From an uncultured Christensenella sp. (GTDB taxonomy: Bacteria > Bacillota > Clostridia > Christensenellales > Borkfalkiaceae): a stretch of 64,000 bases of DNA. Made by a program: the position numbers and the translations under genes. The notes beneath the pieces were generated by a model. That model saw only the letters and a list, made by a program, of their open reading frames with translations, had not been told where the DNA came from and did no database searches. Below are positions 42,091-50,521 of the stretch, in pieces (position 1 is the stretch's first letter; each line of letters opens with the position of its first letter). The DNA lies in NCBI GenBank assembly GCA_910586245.1, contig CAJUFY010000003.1:62001-126000 (forward strand). Reading direction: 5' to 3'.

Positions 42091-42875
42091 GACTGCGCTT
42101 TTCCCGAAAGGCGCTCTGTATCCCTTACGTCGTCTTTCTGTTGTTTTTCGTAATTTTGCCGATGCTCACGATCGTATACTATGCGTTTACCGATCAGAAC
42201 AACCATATTTCATTTCTGAATTTTATCAACTTTTTTTCCGATCCGACCAAACTGAGTACCATCGTATATTCCATCGTCATTGCGATTATCACGACGGTGA
42301 TCACGCTTTTGATCGCTTACCCCGTCGCTTATATTCTCGCGCGAAGCAGCATGAAAAAGAAATACGTCATTCTGCTCTTGTTTATTACGCCGATGTGGAT
42401 CAATTTCGTGTTGCGCGTAAATGCAATCCGCGAACTTCTCAACTGGATCGGGATCTTAGGTGAAGCGAATTACTTTAACACAATTCTCGGCATGGTGTAC
42501 GATTTCCTTCCCTTTATGATTTTGCCCTTGTACACGACCATGCAGAAAATCGACGGGAGTTTGTACGAAGCGAGCGCCGACCTGGGCGCGGGCGCCGCGA
42601 CTACGTTCCTGCGCGTCACGCTTCCCCTCTCCATGCCCGGCGTACTCAGCGGAATCACGATGGTGTTTTTGCCTTCGATGACAAACTACGTCGTTTCGGA
42701 CATGCTCGGAAATTCCAAAGTTACGATTATCGGGAAATTTATTGAAACCTACTTCGGAACGGATTGGCATATGGGTTCGATGATCGCGTTGATTCTGCTC
42801 ATCGTCGTATTCCTTTCCACGCTGCTCACGGGCGGTTTTAAATCGGAAGAAAATGCAAGGGGGGCAAACTTATGA
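42087..42875 (+). CDS. potB: Polyamine ABC transporter permease PotB
   Basis: A 262-aa inner membrane permease with six predicted helices. It starts with the basic RLRFSRKALCIPYVVFLLFF helix. The cytoplasmic EAA loop that docks the ATPase reads SLYEASADLGAGAATTFLRV. It forms the channel with PotC. The gene overlaps potA and potC by four bases each (ATGA), so the subunits are made in coupled translation. Identity is clear from the EAA loop, the length and the operon context; substrate preference among polyamines cannot be read. Confidence 0.93.
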   Translation: MRLRFSRKALCIPYVVFLLFFVILPMLTIVYYAFTDQNNHISFLNFINFFSDPTKLSTIVYSIVIAIITTVITLLIAYPVAYILARSSMKKKYVILLLFITPMWINFVLRVNAIRELLNWIGILGEANYFNTILGMVYDFLPFMILPLYTTMQKIDGSLYEASADLGAGAATTFLRVTLPLSMPGVLSGITMVFLPSMTNYVVSDMLGNSKVTIIGKFIETYFGTDWHMGSMIALILLIVVFLSTLLTGGFKSEENARGANL

Positions 42876-43687
42876 ACAAAAAAGCGGTTGTCTTAAAATG
42901 CCTGAAAGGCGTTTTTATCGGATTTGTTCTGCTCCTGCTTTACGCGCCGATCCTCGTTCTTGCGGTTTACAGTTTCAACTCCACCAACACGATCGGTATG
43001 TGGGGAGAATTTTCTTTCAAGCATTATGCAAAACTGTTCGGCGATTCGGCAATTCTCGGCATGATCGGAAACACCCTACTGCTCGCGCTGGTCGCCGCAC
43101 TCCTTTCCACCGTGCTCGGAACGGCGGGCGCGCTCGGCATGTTCTACTATAAGAAAAAGGCAAAAACGGTTTTAAACGGCGTATCGCAAATTCCGATTAT
43201 CAATGCCGAAATCGTAACGGCGCTCGCGCTCGCCATCATGTTCGTCAGCATCGGAATCGGTAAATCCTACTTTACGCTTCTGATCGGTCACATGGTGATC
43301 TGTACCCCTTTCGTCGTGCTCTCGGTCACGCCGAAGCTCAAACAAATGGACAACAGTCTATACGAAGCCGCCCTTGATTTAGGTGCAAGCCCGGCGAAAG
43401 CGCTCTTTAAAGTCGTTTTACCGCAAATTATTCCGGGCGTGATTTCCGGATTTATGCTTGCCGTTACGCTTTCGCTCGACGATTACATCGTAACCAGTTA
43501 CACCAAACCTTCGACCTTTAACACCATTTCCACTTACGTTTATAACGCAACCATGAAAGGAAACGCGCACACCGCCGAAGTGTTATCATCGTTCTGGGCG
43601 CTTACGACGATTATTTTCGTCGTCATTCTCGCAATCGTTCTCGGCGCAAATTTGAAAGGAATCAAACGAAAGGAGAGAAAAAAATGA
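42872..43687 (+). CDS. potC: Polyamine ABC transporter permease PotC
   Basis: A 271-aa permease with six helices. The N-terminal helix contains FIGFVLLLLYAPILVLAVYS and is followed by FNSTNTIGMWGEFSFKHYAK, typical of PotC. The EAA loop is SLYEAALDLGASPAKALFKV, followed by the PQIIPGVISGFMLAVTLSLD helix and DDYIVTSYTKP. It overlaps both neighbours by four bases. The basic C-terminus (LKGIKRKERKK) is cytoplasmic. It pairs with PotB to form the membrane channel. Confidence 0.94.
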   Translation: MNKKAVVLKCLKGVFIGFVLLLLYAPILVLAVYSFNSTNTIGMWGEFSFKHYAKLFGDSAILGMIGNTLLLALVAALLSTVLGTAGALGMFYYKKKAKTVLNGVSQIPIINAEIVTALALAIMFVSIGIGKSYFTLLIGHMVICTPFVVLSVTPKLKQMDNSLYEAALDLGASPAKALFKVVLPQIIPGVISGFMLAVTLSLDDYIVTSYTKPSTFNTISTYVYNATMKGNAHTAEVLSSFWALTTIIFVVILAIVLGANLKGIKRKERKK

Positions 43688-45210
43688 AATCCAAAAAATT
43701 GATTTCGGTTGCACTGTCGGCGCTGTTTCTCGTCCCCTCGCTTGCGTTTCTCGGCGGATGCGGCACGGGAAACGAAACGGTACTGCGCGTATATAACTGG
43801 GAAGAATATATCGACGAAGGCGGCGAAGATTCGTACGCGTACGATCCGATCGAAAATCCAAACGCGCCTTCGATCATAGACGACTTTGAAAGCTGGTTCG
43901 AAGAAACTTACAATGCGCCGATCCGCGTGGAATATTCCACTTTCGGCACGAACGAAGACCTCTACAATCAACTCAAGCTCGGAAATTCGTACGATCTCGT
44001 TTGCCCTTCCGAATACATGATTATGAAGCTTGCCGCGGAAAATATGCTGCAACCGCTCAACGATGCGGAAGACCCCGACGACGTAGACTTCTTCGATCAA
44101 ACGAACGAACTCAATTACTACGCGAATCACGTTTCGCCGTTTATTGCGGAAGTATTCGAAAACGGTACGGTAGAAGTAGAAGGAACGACCCGTCGTTGGA
44201 GCGAATACGCCGCGGGATACATGTGGGGAACGACAGGTTTCATTTATAATCCCGAACTCGTTTCCGCGGAAGCCCTCGATCAAGGCTGGGCAATCATGCT
44301 CGACAAAAATTTCCGCAAACGCGTCACCACAAAAGACAACGTGCGCGACTCCTACTTCGTCGGACTCGCCATCCTCTATCGGAAGGAACTGCTTGATCTC
44401 GATCGGGAAGATCCCGAATACAACAAAAAAGTGACCGAAATCATGAACCGTACCGACGAAGAAACGATTTCGAAAGTCCAGAATATCCTGCTCGAAATGA
44501 AAGAAAACATCTTTGGATTCGAAACGGATACCGGAAAAGCCGATATGGTAAAAGGCACGATCGCGCTGAACTTCTCGTGGAGCGGCGACGCCGTTTACGC
44601 GATCAATCTTGCCGAAGAAGAAAACGACATGAAGCTGCACTTCCACATTCCGGAAGAGAGCGCAAACCTCTTTTTCGACGGCTGGGTTATGCCGAAAGGT
44701 GCAAACCGTAAAGCGGCAAAGGCGTTTATCAACTTCCTTTCTAAGCCGGAAAACGCCGTAAGAAATATGGATTATATCGGCTACTCTTCCGTAATCGCAG
44801 GCGAAGAAGTATTCGAATACGTACAGGAAACCTACGAAACGGAAGAAGACGACGAATCGGCTGCCGAATACGATTTGAGCTATTTCTTCGGGGAAGGAGC
44901 CGTCATTTCGGCGGCAGCGGATCAACTCGACCGTCAGCTTTTCGCGCAGTATCCCCCGCAGGAAGTCATGCAACGCTGCGCCGTTATGGATTATTACGGA
45001 AAAGACGACGCACTGATCAACGAACTTTGGACGAAAGTAAAAGGAGAAACGCTCGACGGCTGGGCAATCGCGGTAATTTGCGTTGCGGTTCTTTCGATCG
45101 CCGTGTTTGTTTTAATCGTAAAATTCGGCGGAAAAATCGATCTCTTCCGCAGAAAGCCCAAAAAAGGATATACGCTTGTCAAGCAAGAAGCTTACCGTCC
45201 GATCAAATAA
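43684..45210 (+). CDS. potD: Polyamine-binding protein PotD with C-terminal membrane helix
   Basis: The substrate-binding component. A lipoprotein signal (lipobox LGGC at ~residues 22-25) anchors it outside the membrane. The mature part starts with LRVYNWEEYIDEGGED, the normal PotD beginning, and contains VEYSTFGTNEDLYNQL and FSWSGDAVYAI. The protein has 508 aa, longer than the usual ~350-370. A second membrane helix (~459-480, WAIAVICVAVLSIAVFVLIV) and a basic tail (RRKPKKGYTLVKQE) end it. It is therefore predicted to be anchored at both ends, which is unusual for a binding protein. It overlaps potC by four bases and ends at a strong terminator. Confidence 0.92.
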   Translation: MKSKKLISVALSALFLVPSLAFLGGCGTGNETVLRVYNWEEYIDEGGEDSYAYDPIENPNAPSIIDDFESWFEETYNAPIRVEYSTFGTNEDLYNQLKLGNSYDLVCPSEYMIMKLAAENMLQPLNDAEDPDDVDFFDQTNELNYYANHVSPFIAEVFENGTVEVEGTTRRWSEYAAGYMWGTTGFIYNPELVSAEALDQGWAIMLDKNFRKRVTTKDNVRDSYFVGLAILYRKELLDLDREDPEYNKKVTEIMNRTDEETISKVQNILLEMKENIFGFETDTGKADMVKGTIALNFSWSGDAVYAINLAEEENDMKLHFHIPEESANLFFDGWVMPKGANRKAAKAFINFLSKPENAVRNMDYIGYSSVIAGEEVFEYVQETYETEEDDESAAEYDLSYFFGEGAVISAAADQLDRQLFAQYPPQEVMQRCAVMDYYGKDDALINELWTKVKGETLDGWAIAVICVAVLSIAVFVLIVKFGGKIDLFRRKPKKGYTLVKQEAYRPIK

Positions 45211-45220
45211 AATAATATAA

Positions 45221-45248
45221 AAAAGCTCCCGCAGTTACGGGAGCTTTT
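45221..45248. terminator. Bidirectional terminator after potD
   Basis: AAAAGCTCCCG pairs with CGGGAGCTTTT around CAGTTA, with T-runs on both sides. It separates the pot operon from the convergent ABC-2 permease gene. Confidence 0.88.
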
Positions 45249-45261
45249 TTTGTTGCCGTCA

Positions 45262-46023
45262 TCAGACGAGTAAATTCACTTTGTTCATCAAAATATAACG
45301 GATCAGGAAGAACGTCCCGAAATCAACTCCGACGCAGAAAACAATGTTTATCCAATCGGCGAAATGCGGGCTCACCCTTGCCGCAGCGTTGAGGATCGGT
45401 TGAAAACAAAGCGCCGTAAGAATCGGAAGAACGATCAGGAAAAATCCCAAACCAATGAGTATCGTAATCAGTTTTCTCGACTTCGTAAACAACTGCCCCA
45501 CTGAAACGACCAAATAAAAGAGCAACAAGTACATCGGAACGCCCGCAAGCACAATCAAAACCAACTCCACGGCAAGCATCGGATCGGATGAAAAATAAGC
45601 GTTCAGCGTTGTTCCGAGTTGTCCGAGATAGGTTGAAATTTGCGACCAGACCTGCGGCATTCCCGTAAACACGATGGCGCTGGACACTACGGCAACCGCA
45701 ATGCAAGCCAACATGGCAACGATTGCCGAGATCATTTTCGAAAGCAATAATTTCGTCGGCGTAATCGGAATCGAAAAAGTAAGATAGCCTTCCCCGGTAA
45801 ACAACGATCTGGAAAACTGCCCGACGCTGACGCAATAAGCGCTGAATATCAAAAGCAGCGACAAATAAATCGCAATCAAACTAAAAGTCAAGCCCGTAAC
45901 GTTTTCAGCGTCGCCCGCCAAAAAGATTCTGCCGATGCAAGCCATTACGAAACAAACCAGAGCCACCCAAACCAAAACGCGCAAGAGCACTTTTAACTCG
46001 TATTTAATCGTATTCGCTACCAT
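45262..46023 (-). CDS. ABC-2 type transporter permease
   Basis: A 253-aa membrane protein with six predicted helices. It begins MVANTIKYELKVLLRVLVWV. Mid-protein it has the typical ABC-2 segment FTGEGYLTFSIPITPTKLLL, where a cytoplasmic loop contacts the ATPase. ATG 46023 has GGGAGG 7 nt upstream and overlaps the ATPase gene by 7 bp; the frame continues further upstream but lies inside the ATPase gene. Together with that ATPase it forms an exporter of unknown substrate (lipid, peptide or drug). The pair is the last part of the SPFH operon. Confidence 0.85.
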   Translation of the reverse strand: MVANTIKYELKVLLRVLVWVALVCFVMACIGRIFLAGDAENVTGLTFSLIAIYLSLLLIFSAYCVSVGQFSRSLFTGEGYLTFSIPITPTKLLLSKMISAIVAMLACIAVAVVSSAIVFTGMPQVWSQISTYLGQLGTTLNAYFSSDPMLAVELVLIVLAGVPMYLLLFYLVVSVGQLFTKSRKLITILIGLGFFLIVLPILTALCFQPILNAAARVSPHFADWINIVFCVGVDFGTFFLIRYILMNKVNLLV

Positions 46024-46793
46024 TTGAATACCTCCCTGAACAATTCGTCGAGCGATTTTCCCTCCTGTTCCTTCACCGCTTGCACGGGCGCGTTTAACGC
46101 AATCTGTCCGTTTCTGAGGAAAATCGCATGCGTTAAAATCGGCTCGATATCCGCAATCAAATGCGTACAAAGGAATATGGTGGAATCCTTCGGTTTGTTC
46201 ATCATAATCGTGTCGAGAATAAATTCACGCGCGGCGGGATCAACGCCCGCAATCGGCTCGTCTAGGATATACAACTTCGCATCGCGCGCCATGGTAAGCA
46301 GCAATCCGAGTTTTTCCTGATTCCCCTTGGAAAGCGTTTTGATCTTCTGTTTCATTCCGATGCCCAACCGCGTAAGCATCGCCTCGGCTTTCGAACGATT
46401 AAAATCGGCAAAAAAATCTTCGTAGTATTTGATCTGCTGATCGACGCGCATCCACTTGAAAAGGTAATTCGCATCGGGAAGATACGCCGTAATCGCTTTC
46501 GTTTCAGGTCCAGGTCTTTTTCCGTCGATCAAAATTTGGCCTTCGTTCGGCTGCAACATTCCCATCGCAAGTTTGATAAGAGTCGTTTTTCCGCTTCCGT
46601 TGGGACCCAACAGCCCCACGATTCCGCCGCGCGGAACCGTCAAATTCACGTTATACAGAGCCGTAAAGTTTCCGTAATTTTTAGTAAGCGATCTGCATTC
46701 GAATATCCCCTCGTCCGTCGGAACATCGTAAATCAGATCTCTGTTTTTTGCGCCGTGTGGCGTTTCCGCAGAATTTTGCTCTAATTCCTCCAT
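46017..46793 (-). CDS. ABC transporter ATP-binding protein
   Basis: A 258-aa ATPase. Walker A is LLGPNGSGKTTLIKLAMG, the signature is the slightly unusual TLSKGNQEKLGLL, Walker B is LYILDEPIAGVDP, and the His switch is FLCTHLI. A ~28-residue N-terminal extension rich in acidic residues precedes the core. The start has GAGGTG upstream. It overlaps the permease gene, and the RHH gene lies 59 bp upstream, so it may be read from the SPFH promoter. The LSKGNQ signature is common in ABC-2 exporters of the YtrB/BcrA kind. The substrate is unknown. Confidence 0.9.
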   Translation of the reverse strand: MEELEQNSAETPHGAKNRDLIYDVPTDEGIFECRSLTKNYGNFTALYNVNLTVPRGGIVGLLGPNGSGKTTLIKLAMGMLQPNEGQILIDGKRPGPETKAITAYLPDANYLFKWMRVDQQIKYYEDFFADFNRSKAEAMLTRLGIGMKQKIKTLSKGNQEKLGLLLTMARDAKLYILDEPIAGVDPAAREFILDTIMMNKPKDSTIFLCTHLIADIEPILTHAIFLRNGQIALNAPVQAVKEQEGKSLDELFREVFKW

Positions 46794-46852
46794 TTTTTCA
46801 CCTCTTCTATAAATTCACGCACTTCCACAGGAAATGATTGCGCGCCCGAAAA

Positions 46853-47032
46853 TCAATCTTCTTTCCTTTTGCGATTTTTTACGCATTCGGTAAGAAGAAA
46901 TTCTATCTGTCCGTTCAGAGAGCGGAAATCGTCTTCCGCCCACTGCGACAAATCCCGAAACAGCGTGGAAGATAATCTGAGCGGTACTTGTTTTTTAATT
47001 TTATTGTCTTGTGCCGTTCTTTCTTTTTCCAC
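46853..47032 (-). CDS. Small ribbon-helix-helix (Arc-type) protein
   Basis: A 59-aa protein. After a polar start it has KKQVPLRLSSTLFRDLSQW, a short strand with alternating residues followed by a helix, then SLNGQIEFLLTECVKNRKR, the second helix. This is the pattern of Arc/MetJ-type DNA-binding dimers. The start is GTG 47032, 7 nt after GGAG; longer frames upstream run into the previous gene. It sits 4 bp after the membrane-protein gene. A 21-bp palindrome lies at the operon's promoter, so I infer that this protein binds it and controls the operon. Confidence 0.72.
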   Translation of the reverse strand: MEKERTAQDNKIKKQVPLRLSSTLFRDLSQWAEDDFRSLNGQIEFLLTECVKNRKRKED

Positions 47033-47036
47033 GTGA

Positions 47037-48251
47037 TCACTCCGCGTTTTTATTTTGAACTTCTTTGACTTTCTCTTCCAACGGTTTCGCACGATTCCGA
47101 TATTTGATGTAAATCGGAATATAAACAACAAAGGATAAAACGGCAAATATCAACAAAAAAAATACGCTTGTACCGCCTATATTTGCCGCCAGACTCGTTT
47201 GCGGATCACGTAACGTCTGCGCAAATCCAAGAGACAGCCCTAAAACCATTGCAAGAAAAATTGCCATTGAAAAAATGATATTTCCGATCCGCTGCACCTT
47301 TTGATATGCTTTTTGCAGTTGCATGCGAACTTCGTTTTCCGTTTCGTTTTCCGTCAATTTTTTTGCATTCGAAACGTAAATCGCATTCTTCTTTAATTCC
47401 GTTAGGATAAGCGAAACAATCCATGCAACGGTTGCCGCCGCACCGATCGCGCCGATGAGCCAAAACGCCCAAGCTCCTTTCGATGCAACGTTCCCGGAAA
47501 CGACTCCCAACACGACGGCACACACAATCCAGATCAACGTATAAACCGCCGAACGATACGTATAGCGATTAAAAAGCCGTAAATCGGCATTGTCGGTCAA
47601 AAAATAATCTTGCGGCCCTTGCATCGGATGATGGCTGACCGATGTTAAATCGCCTCTTTCGCTTTTCAAAAAATAAATTTCTTCTTCTGCGCAATTCACG
47701 AAACGACTTCTTCTTTTTATATCTACAATCAAAGATACGACGGACATTCCGCCGCTCAAAATCACGCATGCCAAAAAAACAAAACCGTATACGACCTGAG
47801 CGCCCGTAGCAAACACGCCGATGGAAGTAAGCAAAGCAATGATTGCGCTCGACAAATTGACGACGGCATTCACAACTACAAAAACAATTTCTCCGAAATA
47901 TTTTCTTTCCGAAAGTATTTCCTTTAATTTTACGAAATAACGTTCGGAATAAAATTTTTCTTTTTCCGAAAGCCGTAAATTCGCTTCAGATTCTTCGGTC
48001 AACAGTGCAAGCGTACTGCCGTTTTTATGCAACGCGAATACGATCGAAAAAATCCCGAAACCGGCGGTTACTGCGATCAACGGGGTTAAAATTGCAACAA
48101 ACGGCACGCTGGACGGCAATAAGACGGAAAGCAAGATGCAAAGCGCTGCCGTCAACGTTTGCATAAAAAGGCTTACGCCGTTGATCTTAGAAACGCGCAA
48201 AAACTTGCGGCGGCGGTCGCCGCTCAAATACAGTAAAACGTATTCCGTCAT
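47037..48251 (-). CDS. Polytopic membrane protein of unknown function
   Basis: A 404-aa protein with about eight hydrophobic helices in pairs (around residues 28-75, 120-175, 235-285 and 335-390). The loops between them are charged, among them LLTEESEANLRLSEKEKFYS and KKLTENETENEVRMQL, the latter possibly coiled coil. I know no family that fits. Its ATG is 4 bp after the SPFH stop and its own stop is 4 bp before the RHH gene, so it is tightly co-expressed. A partner of the SPFH scaffold in the membrane is a reasonable inference. It has no enzyme motif or ABC features. Confidence 0.72.
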   Translation of the reverse strand: MTEYVLLYLSGDRRRKFLRVSKINGVSLFMQTLTAALCILLSVLLPSSVPFVAILTPLIAVTAGFGIFSIVFALHKNGSTLALLTEESEANLRLSEKEKFYSERYFVKLKEILSERKYFGEIVFVVVNAVVNLSSAIIALLTSIGVFATGAQVVYGFVFLACVILSGGMSVVSLIVDIKRRSRFVNCAEEEIYFLKSERGDLTSVSHHPMQGPQDYFLTDNADLRLFNRYTYRSAVYTLIWIVCAVVLGVVSGNVASKGAWAFWLIGAIGAAATVAWIVSLILTELKKNAIYVSNAKKLTENETENEVRMQLQKAYQKVQRIGNIIFSMAIFLAMVLGLSLGFAQTLRDPQTSLAANIGGTSVFFLLIFAVLSFVVYIPIYIKYRNRAKPLEEKVKEVQNKNAE

Positions 48252-48255
48252 GCGT

Positions 48256-49206
48256 TTAATAAATGCTGCCGCTATTCACAATCGGCTGCGCGTCGCGGTT
48301 TCCGCAAAGCACCACTAAAAGATTTGAAACCATCTGCGCTTTGCGCTCGTCGTCCAGTTCCACGATGTTTTCTTCGGAAAGTTTATTCAGCGCCATCTGC
48401 ACCATGGAAACCGCACCCTCTACGATTTTTTGACGCGCCGCAATGATTGCCGAAGCCTGTTGGCGTTGCAACATCGCTGCAGCGATTTCGGGCGAATACG
48501 CAAGGTGAGAAATGCGCGCTTCCAAAATTTCGATGCCCGCCATTTCGACGCGGGTCTGAATTTCGCCGCGAAGAACGTCGGCAATTTCCTGCGAGGAGCC
48601 GCGCAGCGATTTTTCGTCTCCGTTGGTCGAAACGTCGTATGGATATTGACGCGCAACCTGACGAATCGCCGCGTCGCACTGCGTGGAAATATACGCCATA
48701 TAATTATCTACATTAAATACGGCGCGCGCGGTATTCGTAATGCGCCAGATCACGACAACGGAAATTTCAATCGGATTCCCCTCTTCGTCGTTGACCTTCT
48801 GTTTATCGTTATTCAGCGTCATGGCTTTTAACGAAAGTTTTTTGGAAGCAATCCGAGCGGGATTTACCGAACTGCAAAACGGGTTGACCCAAAAGAAGCC
48901 GTCGCGCTTGATCGTACCGTAATATTTCCCGAATAAAGTCAGTACGCACGCTTCGTTCGGTTGCAACAGCTTGAACCCTGCAAAAAACAAAATTGCGGCG
49001 ATGAACAAAAATATGCCCGGCGCAATCAACGCGCTCAACCCGCCGGGGAGCTGCGACGATCCGTCAAGCGAAATTGCACCGACGATAAACAAACCGATTG
49101 CCGCAGCCAACATCAGAACGGTCACGGCAAGCATCAGCCAGCCGTTTTTTTCGTGCGCGTTCCGCTCGTCGATCCGGCTGAATTCTTTCACTTCTTTGTC
49201 TTCCAT
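48256..49206 (-). CDS. SPFH / Band 7 domain protein
   Basis: A 316-aa membrane scaffold protein related to flotillin/stomatin. Two hydrophobic helices are near residues 22-45 and 55-80 (GWLMLAVTVLMLAAAIGLFI and IAPGIFLFIAAILFFAGF). The Band 7 core follows: VLTLFGKYYGTIKRDGFFWV, VVVIWRITNTARAVFNVDN, GIEILEARISHLAYSPEIAA and RQQASAIIAARQKIVEGAV. ATG 49206 follows GGAGG by 5 nt; an earlier start at 49218 would include the ribosome binding site. It is first in the operon with the membrane, RHH and ABC genes. SPFH proteins organise membrane domains and often work in envelope stress; here the partner genes are new to me. Confidence 0.92.
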   Translation of the reverse strand: MEDKEVKEFSRIDERNAHEKNGWLMLAVTVLMLAAAIGLFIVGAISLDGSSQLPGGLSALIAPGIFLFIAAILFFAGFKLLQPNEACVLTLFGKYYGTIKRDGFFWVNPFCSSVNPARIASKKLSLKAMTLNNDKQKVNDEEGNPIEISVVVIWRITNTARAVFNVDNYMAYISTQCDAAIRQVARQYPYDVSTNGDEKSLRGSSQEIADVLRGEIQTRVEMAGIEILEARISHLAYSPEIAAAMLQRQQASAIIAARQKIVEGAVSMVQMALNKLSEENIVELDDERKAQMVSNLLVVLCGNRDAQPIVNSGSIY

Positions 49207-49222
49207 TATTCCCTCCAAAAAG

Positions 49223-49243
49223 ATGATATCAATTTGATATCAT
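49223..49243. promoter_or_regulatory. 21-bp palindromic operator
   Basis: ATGATATCAA-T-TTGATATCAT is a perfect palindrome covering the predicted transcription start of the SPFH operon and ending 16 bp before its ATG. It is a likely binding site for a dimeric regulator, possibly the RHH protein of the same operon. Confidence 0.75.
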
Positions 49244-49244
49244 T

Positions 49245-49273
49245 ATGATAATACGTATTATTCGGTTTGTCAA
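49245..49273 (-). promoter_or_regulatory. SPFH operon promoter
   Basis: TTGACA (49268-49273), 17 bp, TATCAT (49245-49250) on the minus strand. The spacer contains the small palindrome AATACGTATT, and the start region overlaps the 21-bp operator. Confidence 0.82.
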
Positions 49274-49297
49274 CAATTTCCAAAAAAATTTTTTCGT

Positions 49298-50521
49298 TTA
49301 AGACAAAAGTTTTTCGAGAATGCGCGCGCAGGCAATTCTGCAATGCTCGTAAGTGAGCCCGCCCTGGAAATACGCGGTATAGGGCGCGCGGATCGGCGCA
49401 TCGGCAGAAAGTTCGCTCGTCGCGCCCCCCACGAAGGTGCCTGCCGCCATAATCACTTTGCAGTCGTAACCGGGCATATCCCACGCTTCGGGACGCACGT
49501 AAGAATCTACTGGAGAACATTCCTGCACCGAACAGATAAAATCCGTCAATTGCTGTTCCGTATCGAACCGTACGGCGCGCGTAATGTCTGCGGGAAGCCG
49601 ATCGAGCCGCGGGAAATTTTCGTAACCGAGCGATTCCATACATTTCCCGATCAAAAGACCGCCTTTGATCGCCTGCGCAACGGCGTGCGGCGCAAGAAAG
49701 AAACCTTGGTAATACAGTTGATAACCGTATGCATAAGATCCGATTTCCGCCCCGACGGAAGGCGCGGTCAAACGGTTTTCACACCGTTTCATGTAGCACG
49801 CGTCCCCCGCAATATACCCGCCCGTGGGCGCTAGTCCGCCCCCCGGATTTTTGATCAACGATCCGACGATCACGTTCGCGCCGACTTCCGTCGGTTCGCG
49901 CGTTTCCGCAAATTCGCCGTAACAATTGTCCACGAAAATACAGCCCTCGAATCCGCACGAACGCACCAGCCGACACATAGACTGAATTTCGTCAATCGTA
50001 AACGCATCGCGCAATTCATAACCGCGGGAACGCTGCACGTAAACCGTTTGATACGTTTTACGCGACAGCGCGACGCGCACAGCTTCGGAATCGACTTTCC
50101 CGTTTTCCGTCAAAGCAACGACGTCCGTGCCGATTCCGAAATCTTTTAATGAACCGTTTCCCTCGCCCCAGATTACGCCGCGGATCGTATCGTACGGCGT
50201 ACCCGTAATAATCAGCATATTCTCACCGGGACGGAGAATGCCGAATAATGCGCAGGCAAGCGCGTGCGTGCCGCTTAACAGCGCAGGCGAAACGATCGCA
50301 CACTCGGCGCCGAATGCGCGGGCATAAATTTTTCCGAGCGTTTCCCTACCTTCGTCCCCGTAACCGTAACCGGTGGAAGGCGCAAAATGGCGCACCGCCA
50401 CGCGTTCCGCCGAAAATGCCGAAAGCACCTTTTCCGTATTCAATAACGCGATTTCGTCGACTGCGCGAAACGTACTTTCAAGCGATTTTTCGGCAGCCGC
50501 AATTCTTTGTTCAACTTTCAT
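49298..50521 (-). CDS. PLP-dependent methionine gamma-lyase-like protein (YnbB family)
   Basis: A 407-aa PLP enzyme of the fold-type I group that is often called aluminium-resistance protein. The PLP lysine is in VGSLIKNPGGGLAPTGGYI. The phosphate-binding part is SPALLSGTHALACALFG, and the Asp that pairs with the pyridine is in IFVDNCYGEF. The gene overlaps miaA by 11 bp and is last in the miaB-mutS-mutL-miaA operon; in Bacillus ynbB also lies next to miaA and hfq. The reaction is not established from sequence; a Cys/Met lyase activity is inferred from the family. Confidence 0.88.
   Translation of the reverse strand: MKVEQRIAAAEKSLESTFRAVDEIALLNTEKVLSAFSAERVAVRHFAPSTGYGYGDEGRETLGKIYARAFGAECAIVSPALLSGTHALACALFGILRPGENMLIITGTPYDTIRGVIWGEGNGSLKDFGIGTDVVALTENGKVDSEAVRVALSRKTYQTVYVQRSRGYELRDAFTIDEIQSMCRLVRSCGFEGCIFVDNCYGEFAETREPTEVGANVIVGSLIKNPGGGLAPTGGYIAGDACYMKRCENRLTAPSVGAEIGSYAYGYQLYYQGFFLAPHAVAQAIKGGLLIGKCMESLGYENFPRLDRLPADITRAVRFDTEQQLTDFICSVQECSPVDSYVRPEAWDMPGYDCKVIMAAGTFVGGATSELSADAPIRAPYTAYFQGGLTYEHCRIACARILEKLLS

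Noticed and set aside
43540..44973. 477-codon open frame on the minus strand opposite potD
   Set aside because: Composition is unnatural (Phe/Val/Arg rich) and the plus-strand frame is a clear PotD in a coupled operon. It is a shadow caused by codon bias.
46024..46170. 49-residue N-terminal extension of the ABC-2 permease
   Set aside because: It lies inside the ATPase gene and is not hydrophobic like a permease start; ATG 46023 has GGGAGG.
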